Position numbers and translations under genes: made by a program
In this document: positions 1 through 13,605 of the stretch, in pieces
Layout of the letters: each line of letters begins with the position of its first letter
Numbering within the stretch: position 1 is the first letter of the stretch
The notes under the pieces: model-generated
The model's database searches: none
What the model saw: the letters and a program-made list of their open reading frames with translations, nothing else
Told to the model about the DNA's origin: nothing
DNA from: Polyangiaceae bacterium
GTDB taxonomy: Bacteria; Myxococcota_A; Polyangia; Polyangiales; Polyangiaceae
Direction: 5' to 3'
Length of the DNA: 45,812 nt
Assembly (NCBI GenBank): GCA_029266615.1
Contig: JAQSWN010000069.1
Location: 1-45,812 of the forward strand

Positions 1-123
1 GGTCGAACTCTCCGACGCTTTCCGGTTGGGACAAGGCTCGCGCGGCCGCGCCCGAAAATGGCGGAAGCGGCGTCGCTTGAGAGTATCAGTGCAACGGTCC
101 GCGGGATTCCGTGATCTGACGCT

Positions 124-145
124 GAAGAAAGGACCAACTTTCTTC
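124..145 (-). terminator. Candidate terminator hairpin after the first gene
   Basis: GAAGAAAG at 124-131 and CTTTCTTC at 138-145 form a perfect 8-bp inverted repeat with a 6-nt loop. It begins 8 nt beyond the stop codon of the minus-strand gene that ends at 153. There is no clear U-tract, so terminator function is inferred from position and symmetry. The remaining bases 1-123 hold no gene I can support. Confidence 0.4.
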
Positions 146-152
146 GGTCCAT

Positions 153-1118
153 TCAAAATTCCAGGAGCAGCCCGGTGCGCGCGAACGCGGAAATCGCTGG
201 AATTTCATGGACCTCACCGACCCCGAGCAGCACGAAGCGCGGTTGGAACGGACGCGCAGCGAGGCCCAAGTCCAGCAGCGCGGAGAGCCAAGAGGTCGCG
301 CGCAATCGGCCCCGACCCGCGAGCACGAAGGAGCCGATGAGCACGCTCGCTTCGTCCGGATTGGTGGCCCCCAACGCGGAGGCGCCGAGGTACTCGAGAC
401 GGATGCCCGGACACGCCTCGAGCGCGCCGAGCTCGAACGGCACGACGACGTAGCAACCGAGCAGGTCGGCCGTTACGAGCCGCAAGTCCGCGCCGAGCTT
501 GGGGCGATCCTCGCGCGTGACCCCGCGCGGTTGGTACACGGCGCCCGCCACTTCTAGGCTGAGTCGCCGGTAACGCACGCCGACGCCCGCCCCCGTGAAG
601 CCGGACGGCTCCTTCAAAAGATGGAACAACACCCCAACCGACGCGTGCAGGTAGGGCCGCACGTCGCGCGGAGCCGGCGGCTTTCGGGGCGCGGTGAGCT
701 TGGGTGGGGGCGCCCGGGGAGCTGGCTTCGGCTCGGGCGGCGCAGCCGTTGGCTCTTCCTCGTCCAAGCTCGCCTCGGGATCGATCGCGAGCGCGATGAC
801 CACGGCGCTGGCGAGGGCGATCGCGTCGCACGACTCGCCCTCCAAGCGCTTTTTCCCGGCTCCGGCCGTGCTCGCCGTCTCGAGAACCGCCACGTAGCGA
901 CCCGGCTCACGGCGTACCTTGACCGAGACCTGCGTCGCCTCGCCGGCCGCGCGCGCGCTTCCGCCCAGTAGCCGCGCCACCTTGGCGCGCACCGCGTCAC
1001 CCCGAGCGCAATCTTCCGGGCCTTGCCAGTCGATCTCGACGAAGGGCGACGCCTCGGCCTGCACGGCGCCGCTCACGGCGAGCAGCGCGAGGCCCAAACA
1101 GACGGAAACGCAGCGCAC
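153..1118 (-). CDS. Secreted protein with Pro-rich linker and probable outer-membrane beta-barrel
   Basis: 321 aa, GTG start at 1118 with an AAGGCGG-like ribosome site just upstream. Residues 1-21 are a clear signal peptide ending in an A-x-A type site (AVQA). An N-terminal domain of about 100 residues with two cysteines is followed by a Pro/Ala/Lys linker (about residues 120-155). The C-terminal half has alternating hydrophobic and aromatic strands and ends in Phe (LLLEF), as outer-membrane barrels do. I recognise this as a layout common among uncharacterised myxobacterial envelope proteins; the specific function is unknown. It starts 45 bp downstream of the large regulator on the same strand, so co-transcription is possible. 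The barrel is inferred from residue pattern only. Confidence 0.75.
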   Translation of the reverse strand: MRCVSVCLGLALLAVSGAVQAEASPFVEIDWQGPEDCARGDAVRAKVARLLGGSARAAGEATQVSVKVRREPGRYVAVLETASTAGAGKKRLEGESCDAIALASAVVIALAIDPEASLDEEEPTAAPPEPKPAPRAPPPKLTAPRKPPAPRDVRPYLHASVGVLFHLLKEPSGFTGAGVGVRYRRLSLEVAGAVYQPRGVTREDRPKLGADLRLVTADLLGCYVVVPFELGALEACPGIRLEYLGASALGATNPDEASVLIGSFVLAGRGRLRATSWLSALLDLGLAARPFQPRFVLLGVGEVHEIPAISAFARTGLLLEF

Positions 1119-1163
1119 CCGCCTTGCTCTAGCGCAAGCGCTCGCAGAGCGGGACCGGATTGT

Positions 1164-5894
<4,731 letters not shown>

Positions 5895-5920
5895 GCGCGA
5901 CTGTACCACTCGGCAGGCAG

Positions 5921-5946
5921 TGGAACGACATGGAACAATTTGGAAC
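5921..5946. promoter_or_regulatory. Three TGGAAC direct repeats at 10-bp spacing (candidate operator)
   Basis: TGGAAC occurs at 5921, 5931 and 5941, exactly one helical turn apart. The set lies 27-52 bp upstream of the kinase-activator start codon, within the 144-bp divergent gap shared with the lipoprotein gene at 6039. On the regulator's own strand the unit reads GTTCCA. Helically phased repeats suggest a protein-binding site, perhaps for autoregulation. It does not match the sigma-54 consensus TGGCAC-N5-TTGC. Confidence 0.4.
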
Positions 5947-6038
5947 AGGTCTCCCCGACGCAACCATTTGTTTTCACTGAACTTATCTGGTGATCCGCGT
6001 GGGCATGGGCCTTGCTGGGTGCAGGGTGGAGGTAGCGA

Positions 6039-6752
6039 ATGAAGACGAAGTTTTTGTGTGGCTTGCTCTTGTTGGCGGTGGGTTGTTCGGGTGGGCAAAC
6101 GACCCGAGGCGGTGATGGCGGGGAAAGCGCGACACAGGAGCTGAAGAGGGCCGCGGCCGAGGCGCGCGCCAGCTCGCCCCGCCCGCCCTCGGGCGATGTG
6201 TGCGCGAGCGAGGGTTGGTACGGAGATGGCGAGTGCGACACCTTCTGTCGCGATGCGGACAGCAAGGACTGCACGCCGGACAGCGACGGCTTCGTGTGCG
6301 CCTTGTTCCTCGAGGAGGCCAACGGCTTGTGTACTCGGCGCGCGGATGACCCCTGTATTGGCCAAGATCCGGATTGCGCGGCCGTAGTCGAGCCTGCCAT
6401 CGAGTGCCCGGCGATTGCCCAAGCTCCGGACGGCGTCTGCAAAGACGATCCCTCCAATGTTTGCGTGTACCTTTCGGATCCCGACTGCGGTCGCTCGGCG
6501 CCTGGGGTGCCCACGACGCCCACTCCTCCGATCTACTGCGCCGCGATCGCGCAAGAGGCGGACGGCGTTTGCAAGGACGACCCCTCCAATGAGTGCGCCA
6601 TCTACCAAGATCCGGATTGTTGGGGCGCCATCGAGCCGAGCCCGGCCGAGCCGGTGATCTGCGCCGCGTACATCGAGCTGCCCGACGGCGTTTGCAAGCG
6701 GGAGAAGAGCGACCCGTGCATCTCGCAAGACCCCGATTGCATCCAGAAGTAA
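6039..6752 (+). CDS. Cys-rich repeat lipoprotein
   Basis: 237 aa with GGAGG 6 nt before the ATG. The N-terminus is a lipoprotein signal with lipobox AVGC (Cys at residue 16), so it should be anchored in the envelope. After a polar linker there is a first Cys cluster (EGWYGDGECDTFC), resembling Notch/LNR-like motifs. Four repeats follow, each C-X10-C-X7-C-X6/7-C and ending DPDC, with DGVCKDDPSN in repeats 2 and 3. Acidic residues are dense, so disulfides and perhaps calcium binding are plausible. No enzymatic signature is seen. It is divergent from the kinase-activator gene and 38 bp upstream of a second lipoprotein, suggesting a two-gene envelope operon. Confidence 0.85.
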   Translation: MKTKFLCGLLLLAVGCSGGQTTRGGDGGESATQELKRAAAEARASSPRPPSGDVCASEGWYGDGECDTFCRDADSKDCTPDSDGFVCALFLEEANGLCTRRADDPCIGQDPDCAAVVEPAIECPAIAQAPDGVCKDDPSNVCVYLSDPDCGRSAPGVPTTPTPPIYCAAIAQEADGVCKDDPSNECAIYQDPDCWGAIEPSPAEPVICAAYIELPDGVCKREKSDPCISQDPDCIQK

Positions 6753-6790
6753 GCTTCGTATCGTAACGCACGAGCTCGGAGCCGCGCAGG

Positions 6791-7534
6791 ATGTCTCGCC
6801 CCCGCTTTCTTACGATGTACCCCTTTGCGTGGCTTTCCGCAGGCGTTTGGCTCCTGGCCAGCGCCTGCGGGCCCGGCGTCGCGACTCCCATGCCCGAGCC
6901 GCCGGCGGCGGTGTTCGACCTCGGAGGCGTGGACAAGGGCGAGCTGCCTCTGAACCAGCCCGTACCGGCGAGCGACGCCAGGTACATCACGGGGGCGCCG
7001 GGCACGGTGCCGGCGGACGCGAGCGTGCGCATCACGAACTTGGATCAGACCACGCTCGTGTTCGCCACGACCGCCGCCCCGGACGGCTCTTTCCTCGCCA
7101 TCGCCGTCGCGCGTGCCGGCGACGAGCTACGCTTCGAGTGGACGAAGGACGGCCTGCATTCCGAGCCCGCGGACGGCATCGCTCTGGAACCGGACGCGCT
7201 CGACCGGACCATCGGGGTGCAGCCCTCGGCACGCTTCGATTGCGTGACGCTCACGCCTGGCTATGCGCTGGATTTTTCAGAAGGCTCGCAACGATTGGAG
7301 CTCGCGAACGGATGCGACGCGCCGATCGTGCTCGAGAACGCTCGGTCGCGCCTCGGTTTGGCCGACTTCAGCTTCAGCCAGGAGTTACCGGTCGAGCTCC
7401 AGGCGGGTGCCCGCACCGAGCTACGCTTCGACTTCACCCGGACCGCGGACGGCTTGCGCGAGGACGTGTGGTTCCTGGACGTCACGCTCGAGGCGGAGAC
7501 GATTCGCTATCCGTTCACGCTCCGCACGGAGTAG
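6791..7534 (+). CDS. Hypothetical lipoprotein
   Basis: 247 aa. An N-terminal hydrophobic segment ends in LASAC, a lipobox, followed by a Pro-rich stretch. The rest is beta-rich, including a segment with VRITNLDQTTLVFAT and an FDF-type strand that suggest Ig-like or carboxypeptidase-regulatory-like sandwiches. I recognise no family with certainty. A second Met at residue 9 (6815) is an alternative start that leaves the signal intact. It probably shares a transcript with the Cys-rich lipoprotein upstream. Its end converges on the radical SAM gene with only 3 bp between the stop codons. Confidence 0.75.
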   Translation: MSRPRFLTMYPFAWLSAGVWLLASACGPGVATPMPEPPAAVFDLGGVDKGELPLNQPVPASDARYITGAPGTVPADASVRITNLDQTTLVFATTAAPDGSFLAIAVARAGDELRFEWTKDGLHSEPADGIALEPDALDRTIGVQPSARFDCVTLTPGYALDFSEGSQRLELANGCDAPIVLENARSRLGLADFSFSQELPVELQAGARTELRFDFTRTADGLREDVWFLDVTLEAETIRYPFTLRTE

Positions 7535-7537
7535 GCC

Positions 7538-9388
7538 TTAGCGTGCGACTGGCAGACGCCGGCTTCGAAACTCGATCGGCTGCCGCTGGCGATCCACCAC
7601 GCTGCCGGTGCCCTCGTCCGCAGTGAGCGGGAGCGCACGCGGCGCCTCCGTATCCCACTCCGCGAATCCGACTGGCAACGCGCCCGGTAACGCGGGCTGC
7701 TCGGTGCGTTCCAACAGCTGAAAGTCGTGCTTGCCCACGAGGAGCAGCTCCGTGCCTCGCTCCGGCCCGCGCTCTGCAAACCAGCTGCGCGCGCGCTGCA
7801 CGTTGCCGATCAGCACCTGGTGCTGCGGGTCCGTCTTCGCCGCCGTCATGAAATGCCGCTGCATGGCGGGGATGTCGCCGAGCTGGTGCGCGATGCAGGC
7901 CAAGTAGTTGTAGGCGAGGCCCGGGGTCGGGTGGCCGTGCTCCAACGCCTTTTGGGCGTGCGCCGCCGCGAGGTCGAGCTCGCCGTCTTGGTAGTAGGCG
8001 CCGGCGACGTCCAAATGGGCGGGGGCGTGGTCCCCGAGGCGGGCGAGCACGGCGCGGCAATCCTCCGTAGTCGGGACGTAGCCCTCCTGAAGGCCTTTGT
8101 TCTGCGCAAACCAGGAGTTGAGCAGCGCGGTCGTTTCGTCCGAAGCGTCGAACGGGACCTTGAGCTCTTGAAAATCTTCCGTGAAGTACCGCTCTCGGTC
8201 GAGCCAGCCCGCGCGCTCCGCGTCTTGAAAGTCGTGCGTCCCGGGGAACACGGACAAGCAAGAGAAGATGTACTGGTGCGGCTTGGCTCGCGCCAAAAAG
8301 TCCAACGTCTCGCGGAAGGTTTGCGCCGTCTCCCCGCGGTTTCCGAGCATCATGTAGAAGCGGACGTGAACGCCGTACTTCTTGGCCATCTCCGCGGCCG
8401 CGACGATCTCGTCGATGGTGATCTTCTTGTCGATGTTCTGAAGGATGGTGGGCGAACCCGTCTCCACCCCGAGGCTCAGCCGTTGACAGCCGGCGAGGCG
8501 CATCTCGTAAAGCAGCTCCTCGTTCAGCACGTCCACCCGCGTGTCACAGCTCCACAAGAACTTGAGCTTGCGATCGCGAATACCCCGGCACAGCTCCAGC
8601 ACACGCTTCTTGTTCGTGGTGAACGTGTCGTCCTTGATTTGCAGCATCTTCACGCGCGCGCGCGCGGTTGCCTGCTCCAGGGCGTCCAGCACGTAGGGCA
8701 CGGAATTGGCTCGAAAGCCGCGGCCCCAGCTGCTCTCGGCGCCGCAGAAGGTGCAGGCCCACGGGCAGCCGCGCGACGTCATGAAGATGTGGGTGTCGAA
8801 ATAGGCGTGGGGCGACGCGAGGGTGTCCAGGTTTCGGATCGAGTCTCGCGACGCCCCTTGAACGACGTCGTTCCCCTCTCGATACCAGGTGCCTGCAATA
8901 CCCTTGGGGGACGCCCCGCTCGCAAGCCGCTCCACCAGCTCCATGAAGCTCGCTTCGCTCTCACCCTCGCAGAGCGTGTCGATCTCTGGGTAGTGGCGCA
9001 TCACCTCGCGCGGCAAGGGCGTGGCGTGCGGCCCGCCGACGATGATGTGCGCCTTCGGGTGACGGCGGCGAATCTCCTTCACGGTGAGACCGACGCCCCG
9101 ACGGTTGGCGGTCCAGCACGAAAGCGCGAATACATCCGCTTCCAGCCGGGCGACCGCTTCTTCTACCTGGCTCCAGGGGAACGCGGAGAGGTTGAAGACT
9201 TTGACCTGATGCCCGGCTCGCAGCGCCTGGGCGCCTAGACTCAAGAGGCCGTAAGGCGTCTGAAAGAAGTCCGCGTCCAGATCTCCTTCTTGGAAGTCCG
9301 AAGGCGGGCCGCCCTCTTTCGCCGCAAGGCGCGGCTCACCCGAGGCGGGTATCTTCCAAGGCGGCGGGTAGAGAAGCGCGATCCGCAT
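7538..9388 (-). CDS. B12-binding-type radical SAM protein with C-terminal TPR
   Basis: 616 aa. ATG 9388 (MRIALLYPPPWK) is chosen because it starts the Rossmann-like cobalamin-binding fold; the frame is open further upstream only across the next gene. Residues 1-170 form the B12-binding-like domain (VGGPHATPL). The radical SAM cluster motif CPWACTFC (CX3CX2C) lies at about 206-213, followed by LSLGVETGSPTIL as in the elongator-like SAM core. Residues about 450-540 carry TPR-like helices (LDVAGAYYQDGELDLAAAH). Such proteins use 4Fe-4S and SAM, often with cobalamin, to methylate or rearrange unreactive carbons; the substrate cannot be told. It starts 50 bp downstream of the fibro-slime gene on the same strand. 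Confidence 0.88.
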   Translation of the reverse strand: MRIALLYPPPWKIPASGEPRLAAKEGGPPSDFQEGDLDADFFQTPYGLLSLGAQALRAGHQVKVFNLSAFPWSQVEEAVARLEADVFALSCWTANRRGVGLTVKEIRRRHPKAHIIVGGPHATPLPREVMRHYPEIDTLCEGESEASFMELVERLASGASPKGIAGTWYREGNDVVQGASRDSIRNLDTLASPHAYFDTHIFMTSRGCPWACTFCGAESSWGRGFRANSVPYVLDALEQATARARVKMLQIKDDTFTTNKKRVLELCRGIRDRKLKFLWSCDTRVDVLNEELLYEMRLAGCQRLSLGVETGSPTILQNIDKKITIDEIVAAAEMAKKYGVHVRFYMMLGNRGETAQTFRETLDFLARAKPHQYIFSCLSVFPGTHDFQDAERAGWLDRERYFTEDFQELKVPFDASDETTALLNSWFAQNKGLQEGYVPTTEDCRAVLARLGDHAPAHLDVAGAYYQDGELDLAAAHAQKALEHGHPTPGLAYNYLACIAHQLGDIPAMQRHFMTAAKTDPQHQVLIGNVQRARSWFAERGPERGTELLLVGKHDFQLLERTEQPALPGALPVGFAEWDTEAPRALPLTADEGTGSVVDRQRQPIEFRSRRLPVAR

Positions 9389-9438
9389 CCGGACGGCACT
9401 TTCGCACCGCCCGGATTCGGAGGCAAACCTACCCTCGC

Positions 9439-12400
9439 TTACTGCACGACCGGGCGGCGTTTGCAGCTGCTCAAACAGTTGGGGCCACCGGTCGGCCCCT
9501 CGTCGCACTCTTCGCCCTTGTCCTGGACGTTGTCGCCGCAGCGCGGGCCGAACGTGCAGTCCTTCTTGCACTTGCCGTACTCGCCCGTGTTTTCCTTTGC
9601 GCCGAGGTCGCACTGCTCGGGGCCGTTGCGCACGCCGTCACCGCAGTAGGGCGCCGGTTGGCAATCGTAGCTGCAGCCGCCCTTGGTCGGCGTGTAGGCA
9701 ACGTTGCCTGCGCCCTCGTCGCAGGTTTCGCCATCGTCCGTCTGCACGAGCTTGTCGCCGCAGTACGGACCGTACTCGCACTTGCTGTTGCAGCCGTTGT
9801 ACAGGTTCTTCGCGTTGGTCGTGGTGCCATCGTCGCAGTACTCGTACGCCTCCTGCTTCTTGCCATCGCCGCAGAACGGAGGTCGCTTGCAGCCCACGCC
9901 GCACTGCTCCGTCGTCGACATCACATCTTCGTAGTCGTCTTCGTTGAAGCCGTTGTCGCAGGTCTCGGTCGCTTGCTTCACGCCGTCGCCGCAGCGCGGA
10001 CCCAACGTGCACGCGAGGGTGCAGCCGTCGTACGTGCTGTTGTTGTTGGCGGCGCCGTCGTCGCACTCCTCTTCCGGATCCGTCACGTCGTCGCCGCACT
10101 TCGGACCCCAGGTGCACAGGTTCGAGCAGCCGCCGTAGTCCGGCATCTCTTGGTTGAAGTTAGTGCCGTAGTCGCACTCTTCCGGCGCCTTCGTCGCGCC
10201 ATCACCGCAGTACGGCACGATGGCGCAGGTGACGGAGCAGTGCGAGCCGATGGAGCCGTTCATCGCGCCGTCGTCGCACTTCTCCGACGCGTCGTTGAGG
10301 ATGCCGTCACCGCAGCGACGCCCCGGCTTGCAGTCGTAACCGCAGGATGTCGGCCCGTACGTCTTGCCGTTGTTCGCGCCGAGGTCGCACGTTTCCCGGC
10401 CGGCCTGGGCCGTACCGTCCCCGCAATAGCCGCCGAGCTTGCAGTCGGCGCGGCACTCGTCCGGACCGTAGGCGTTGTTATTGTTGGCGCCTCCCTTGTC
10501 GCATTGCTCGAAGCTTGCTTGCAGCGTGCCGTCGCCACAAGACGGAGGCACCTTGCAGCCCGGCGCGCAAACGCTGGGGGCGGACACCGCGGTCTTGTAG
10601 AGGTCGGTGTTGACGCCGTTGTCGCAGGCTTCTCCCGGCAGCTGCCGCGTGCCGTCTCCGCAGTAATTGCGGATGGTGCAGTCGGTCTTGCAGGCACCAG
10701 AAACGGTGTCCGAGTTGGCGGCGCCATCGTCACAGAACTCGGTCCCGGCGATCACGCCGTCCCCGCACTCGGTCGTGCAGAAGCTGCGCGGCGCCAAGAA
10801 GCCCGCCAGAGTCAGGCGGAAGTTGGACGCGTTGGAGTGGCGCTCGGCGTGGAAGAGCACGATTTCGTAGACGCCGCCCTTGGTGAGCCCGAAGCGAGAG
10901 TCAGTGGCGTTGTTGGCCTCGGCCGCGCTGAAGCAGCCCGCCGGGTCCGGCAAGGCGGCAAAAGCGACGCCGTGAGCCGAGCAATCGCTGTCCGCGCTCG
11001 CGGTGCCATTGCCGTCGTCACCCAGCACGACTTGGCCGCTGAGCTCCGAGTGCAGGCCGCCGAGGTCCACCGCGAGCTTGCCGTTCACGTAAACCCACAC
11101 GTCGTCGTCACCGGTGAAGGTCAGCCGCTCTCCGCCCTTGTATTGGAAGAAGTAGCGCAGCTCGCTCGTGAAGCCGAAGTTTCGGTTTTGGCAGGTGCTG
11201 TCGCAGCCGCCGCAGGCGTTGGCTTGGTTGCGGACGCCGGTGTTGGCCCCTGCGTCCGTGTCGCACCGGTTCACCTCGGCACCGATGCGACCGAAGCCCT
11301 CGTTCTGACCCAGGGGATAGAAGTTCCCACTGGAGAATGCGTACACCTCGGAGGTGACGCCGCCCTGTTGAGCCAGCGTCAACGTCTTGGTGAACGGAGA
11401 AATCTGGATGGCGCCGTTGTACCCGGCGACGTTGTTCGGATTGGTGCTGCGGTACCAGAGGCCGAAGGTGTCCGCGCTCATGATGCCGGTACCGGTGCTA
11501 GTGCCGGTCGCGTTGTTCTGCTGACCCGTGCGAATGAGCGGTGGCTTGCCGTTCACGTCCAACCGGCCGCAGCTGGCGGCCGTCGCGGAGGTACACGCGT
11601 TGCCGGTGATGCCGCGAACTTGCGAGAAGGTGTTGTACTGGAAGTCCGGATGGCCACCCGCCGTGAGCGCGTTGGCGGACTTGAAGTCCCGGTACGTGAC
11701 CCGCATGTCCAGCGAAGTCGGCAAGGTCAGCTTGGCGGAGCACGTCCAACCATCCGTCTCCTTGCAGTCGCTCTCGCATCCGTCCCCACTGACGGTGTTG
11801 CCGTCGTCGCACTCCTCGGCGCCGGTCTTCAGACCGTCCCCGCAGAAGACGTTGACGCTCGGGTTCGGACCGACCGTGACCGTCGGCTCCGGCTGGCAGG
11901 TGGGACCGCAACCGTCCCCGGCGATCTTGTTGCCGTCGTCGCAGCCTTCGCCCTCGTCCTTCGTCGTGTCGCCGCAGACGGACGCCACACACTTGACGTT
12001 CGGGGTCGGGCACTTGAAGCCAGGCTCGATTTTGCAACCCGTGTTACAGCCGTCGCCCGACACTTTATTGCCGTCGTCGCAAGCTTCACCCGCGACGCGC
12101 ACGCCGTCACCGCACTTGGGGATGCAGGGGGCGCCTGGAGACGGGCAGGCCCAGCCGTTCGTGATCTTGCAAGCGCTGCAGCCATCCGCGGCGACCGCGT
12201 TGCCGTCGTCACACAGCTCGCCCGGCTCGATCGCGCTGTTGCCGCACACCGGCTTCACGCACACGGACGGTTCGAGACCGACGCAGGTGTAGTCAGTTTC
12301 GACAGTGCAGGTGGCGCTACAGCCGTCGCCGCCCATCGCGTCGCCGTCGTCGCACGCTTCGCCGGGGTTCAGGGTGCCATCGCCGCACCTGGGGTTCGGG

Positions 12401-13605
12401 CGGCAGACGGTCGGCTGCGTGCAGGTGTAGCCCGGCTGAACTTGGCAGTTTTTGCAGGCCGCGGTGTCCGACGACTCGCACGTCTCGGTCCCTTCGATTT
12501 TGCCGTTACCGCAGACCGAAGGCGTCGTCACCGCGGTCACGCTGGCGCAGCCCGCGTTGCAACCTGTTAGGGCACTGGGCGGATCGCAGACCTCGCGCCC
12601 CGTGGCCTTCCAGGCCATGGCCGTGTTGTCGAAGGAGAAAATGGGGTCAAGGTCGCCGTTCCCGCACAGCTCCGCGGCCGTCTTGGGAGTGCAGGCACTG
12701 GGCAAGCCGGCGCACTTGAAGTACGGCTCGATCTTGCAAGCCGAGGAACAGCCGTCGCCGCCGATGGCATCGCCGTCGTCACAGGCTTCCGTGCCTTTCA
12801 TGAGGCCGTCGCCGCACTCGGGCTTGCAACCGTTGACGTTGCAATGCCAGCCGGCTTCCACCTTGCAAGCGGCGGAGCAGCCGTCGTTCAGGGCCTTGTT
12901 GCCGTCGTCGCACTCCTCGCCCTTCACGCGGGTGCCGTCGCCGCAAACTTGGGAGACGCAGTCCTCACCCGGCTTGGGGCAGTAGTAGTCCGGCTCGATC
13001 TTACAGACGTCACTACAGCCGTCGCCGGACTGCTTGTCGTTGTCGTCGCACTCTTCGCCGCGTTCGCGCAGGCCGTTGCCGCACTCCGGCTTCTCCACGC
13101 AGGGCTTGCCGGGGCGAACACAGATCCAGCCCTCTTCCTGCTCGCCGCAGTCGAAGGAGCAGCCGTCATCGTTCTCGGTGTTGGCGTCGTCGCAGGCCTC
13201 TTCGCCCTCCAGCACGCCGTTGCCGCAGATGACGACCTGGACGCAGGGCTTCCCCACTTCCGAACAGTCGTAGTCCGGGTTCACGGTCTTGCAGTCCGCA
13301 GAGCAGCCGTCGTCGTCCTCCGCGTTTCCGTCGTCGCAAAATTCTTCGGGCTCGATCTCTCCGTTGCCGCACTCGTAGGTGGGGGTCGTTCCGCCGGAGC
13401 CGCCCTGGTTGGGTGCGTCCCCTTCCCCACCCACGCCGATGACCAGGCTACCGCCGGTGGACGTCCCGGCGCTTCCGCCGCTGTCGGTACCGCCGTCCGT
13501 TCCTTGGCCGCCGTTGGTCACCTCCGGGTTGCCACCGCAACCCGTTTGGATCGCGAGCCACACGCCACAGACACCCAGCGCACGCAACGGAGACGACCAG
13601 CTCAT
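9439..13605 (-). CDS. Giant Cys-rich (DUF4215) surface lipoprotein with fibro-slime domain
   Basis: 1388 aa. ATG 13605 has a GAGG-type ribosome site and begins a signal peptide ending in IQTGC, a somewhat weak lipobox. A Gly/Thr/Ser-rich linker (about residues 25-70) follows, then twelve Cys-rich repeats of the form CGDG-x-E-x-CDDGN-x-DGCS-x2-C. The fibro-slime domain spans about 632-940, with the hallmark TFTGDDDVWVYVNGKLAVDL and a PA14-like fold. Twelve more repeats of a different subtype complete the protein. Fibro-slime domains are known from Dictyostelium and Fibrobacter adhesion proteins; a role in adhesion, matrix or glycan binding is inferred. There is no MYXO-CTERM tail: the chain ends in KRRPVVQ. 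Confidence 0.92.
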   Translation of the reverse strand: MSWSSPLRALGVCGVWLAIQTGCGGNPEVTNGGQGTDGGTDSGGSAGTSTGGSLVIGVGGEGDAPNQGGSGGTTPTYECGNGEIEPEEFCDDGNAEDDDGCSADCKTVNPDYDCSEVGKPCVQVVICGNGVLEGEEACDDANTENDDGCSFDCGEQEEGWICVRPGKPCVEKPECGNGLRERGEECDDNDKQSGDGCSDVCKIEPDYYCPKPGEDCVSQVCGDGTRVKGEECDDGNKALNDGCSAACKVEAGWHCNVNGCKPECGDGLMKGTEACDDGDAIGGDGCSSACKIEPYFKCAGLPSACTPKTAAELCGNGDLDPIFSFDNTAMAWKATGREVCDPPSALTGCNAGCASVTAVTTPSVCGNGKIEGTETCESSDTAACKNCQVQPGYTCTQPTVCRPNPRCGDGTLNPGEACDDGDAMGGDGCSATCTVETDYTCVGLEPSVCVKPVCGNSAIEPGELCDDGNAVAADGCSACKITNGWACPSPGAPCIPKCGDGVRVAGEACDDGNKVSGDGCNTGCKIEPGFKCPTPNVKCVASVCGDTTKDEGEGCDDGNKIAGDGCGPTCQPEPTVTVGPNPSVNVFCGDGLKTGAEECDDGNTVSGDGCESDCKETDGWTCSAKLTLPTSLDMRVTYRDFKSANALTAGGHPDFQYNTFSQVRGITGNACTSATAASCGRLDVNGKPPLIRTGQQNNATGTSTGTGIMSADTFGLWYRSTNPNNVAGYNGAIQISPFTKTLTLAQQGGVTSEVYAFSSGNFYPLGQNEGFGRIGAEVNRCDTDAGANTGVRNQANACGGCDSTCQNRNFGFTSELRYFFQYKGGERLTFTGDDDVWVYVNGKLAVDLGGLHSELSGQVVLGDDGNGTASADSDCSAHGVAFAALPDPAGCFSAAEANNATDSRFGLTKGGVYEIVLFHAERHSNASNFRLTLAGFLAPRSFCTTECGDGVIAGTEFCDDGAANSDTVSGACKTDCTIRNYCGDGTRQLPGEACDNGVNTDLYKTAVSAPSVCAPGCKVPPSCGDGTLQASFEQCDKGGANNNNAYGPDECRADCKLGGYCGDGTAQAGRETCDLGANNGKTYGPTSCGYDCKPGRRCGDGILNDASEKCDDGAMNGSIGSHCSVTCAIVPYCGDGATKAPEECDYGTNFNQEMPDYGGCSNLCTWGPKCGDDVTDPEEECDDGAANNNSTYDGCTLACTLGPRCGDGVKQATETCDNGFNEDDYEDVMSTTEQCGVGCKRPPFCGDGKKQEAYEYCDDGTTTNAKNLYNGCNSKCEYGPYCGDKLVQTDDGETCDEGAGNVAYTPTKGGCSYDCQPAPYCGDGVRNGPEQCDLGAKENTGEYGKCKKDCTFGPRCGDNVQDKGEECDEGPTGGPNCLSSCKRRPVVQ
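9463..10767 (-). repeat. C-terminal array of twelve Cys-rich repeats, second subtype
   Basis: Twelve repeats after the fibro-slime domain. They lack the two-Cys tail of the N-terminal array and link directly by short segments such as KLGGYCGDG or TLGPRCGDG. They are Asn/Gly/Tyr-rich between cysteines (GANNNNAYGPDEC). The two arrays have therefore expanded separately. Confidence 0.85.
11764..13371 (-). repeat. N-terminal array of twelve Cys-rich (DUF4215) repeats
   Basis: Twelve protein repeats, each about 35-50 aa, typified by CGDGVRVAGEACDDGNKVSG followed by DGC-x3-C. Most carry a tail with two more cysteines (for example KIEPGFKCPTPNVKC) before the next CGNG/CGDG. Repeats 6 and 7 are irregular: repeat 6 has an insertion and repeat 7 is shortened. 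Confidence 0.85.

Noticed and set aside
5895..6728. N-terminal extension of the kinase-activator frame (to 1854 aa)
   Set aside because: It lies opposite the Cys-rich lipoprotein gene and its upstream region, has no domain, and the kinase fold starts exactly at ATG 5894.
9658..12570. 970-aa open frame on the plus strand
   Set aside because: It is the antisense shadow of the Cys-rich repeat gene; repeated codons and high GC remove stops. Its Ala/Val/Arg composition fits no protein family.
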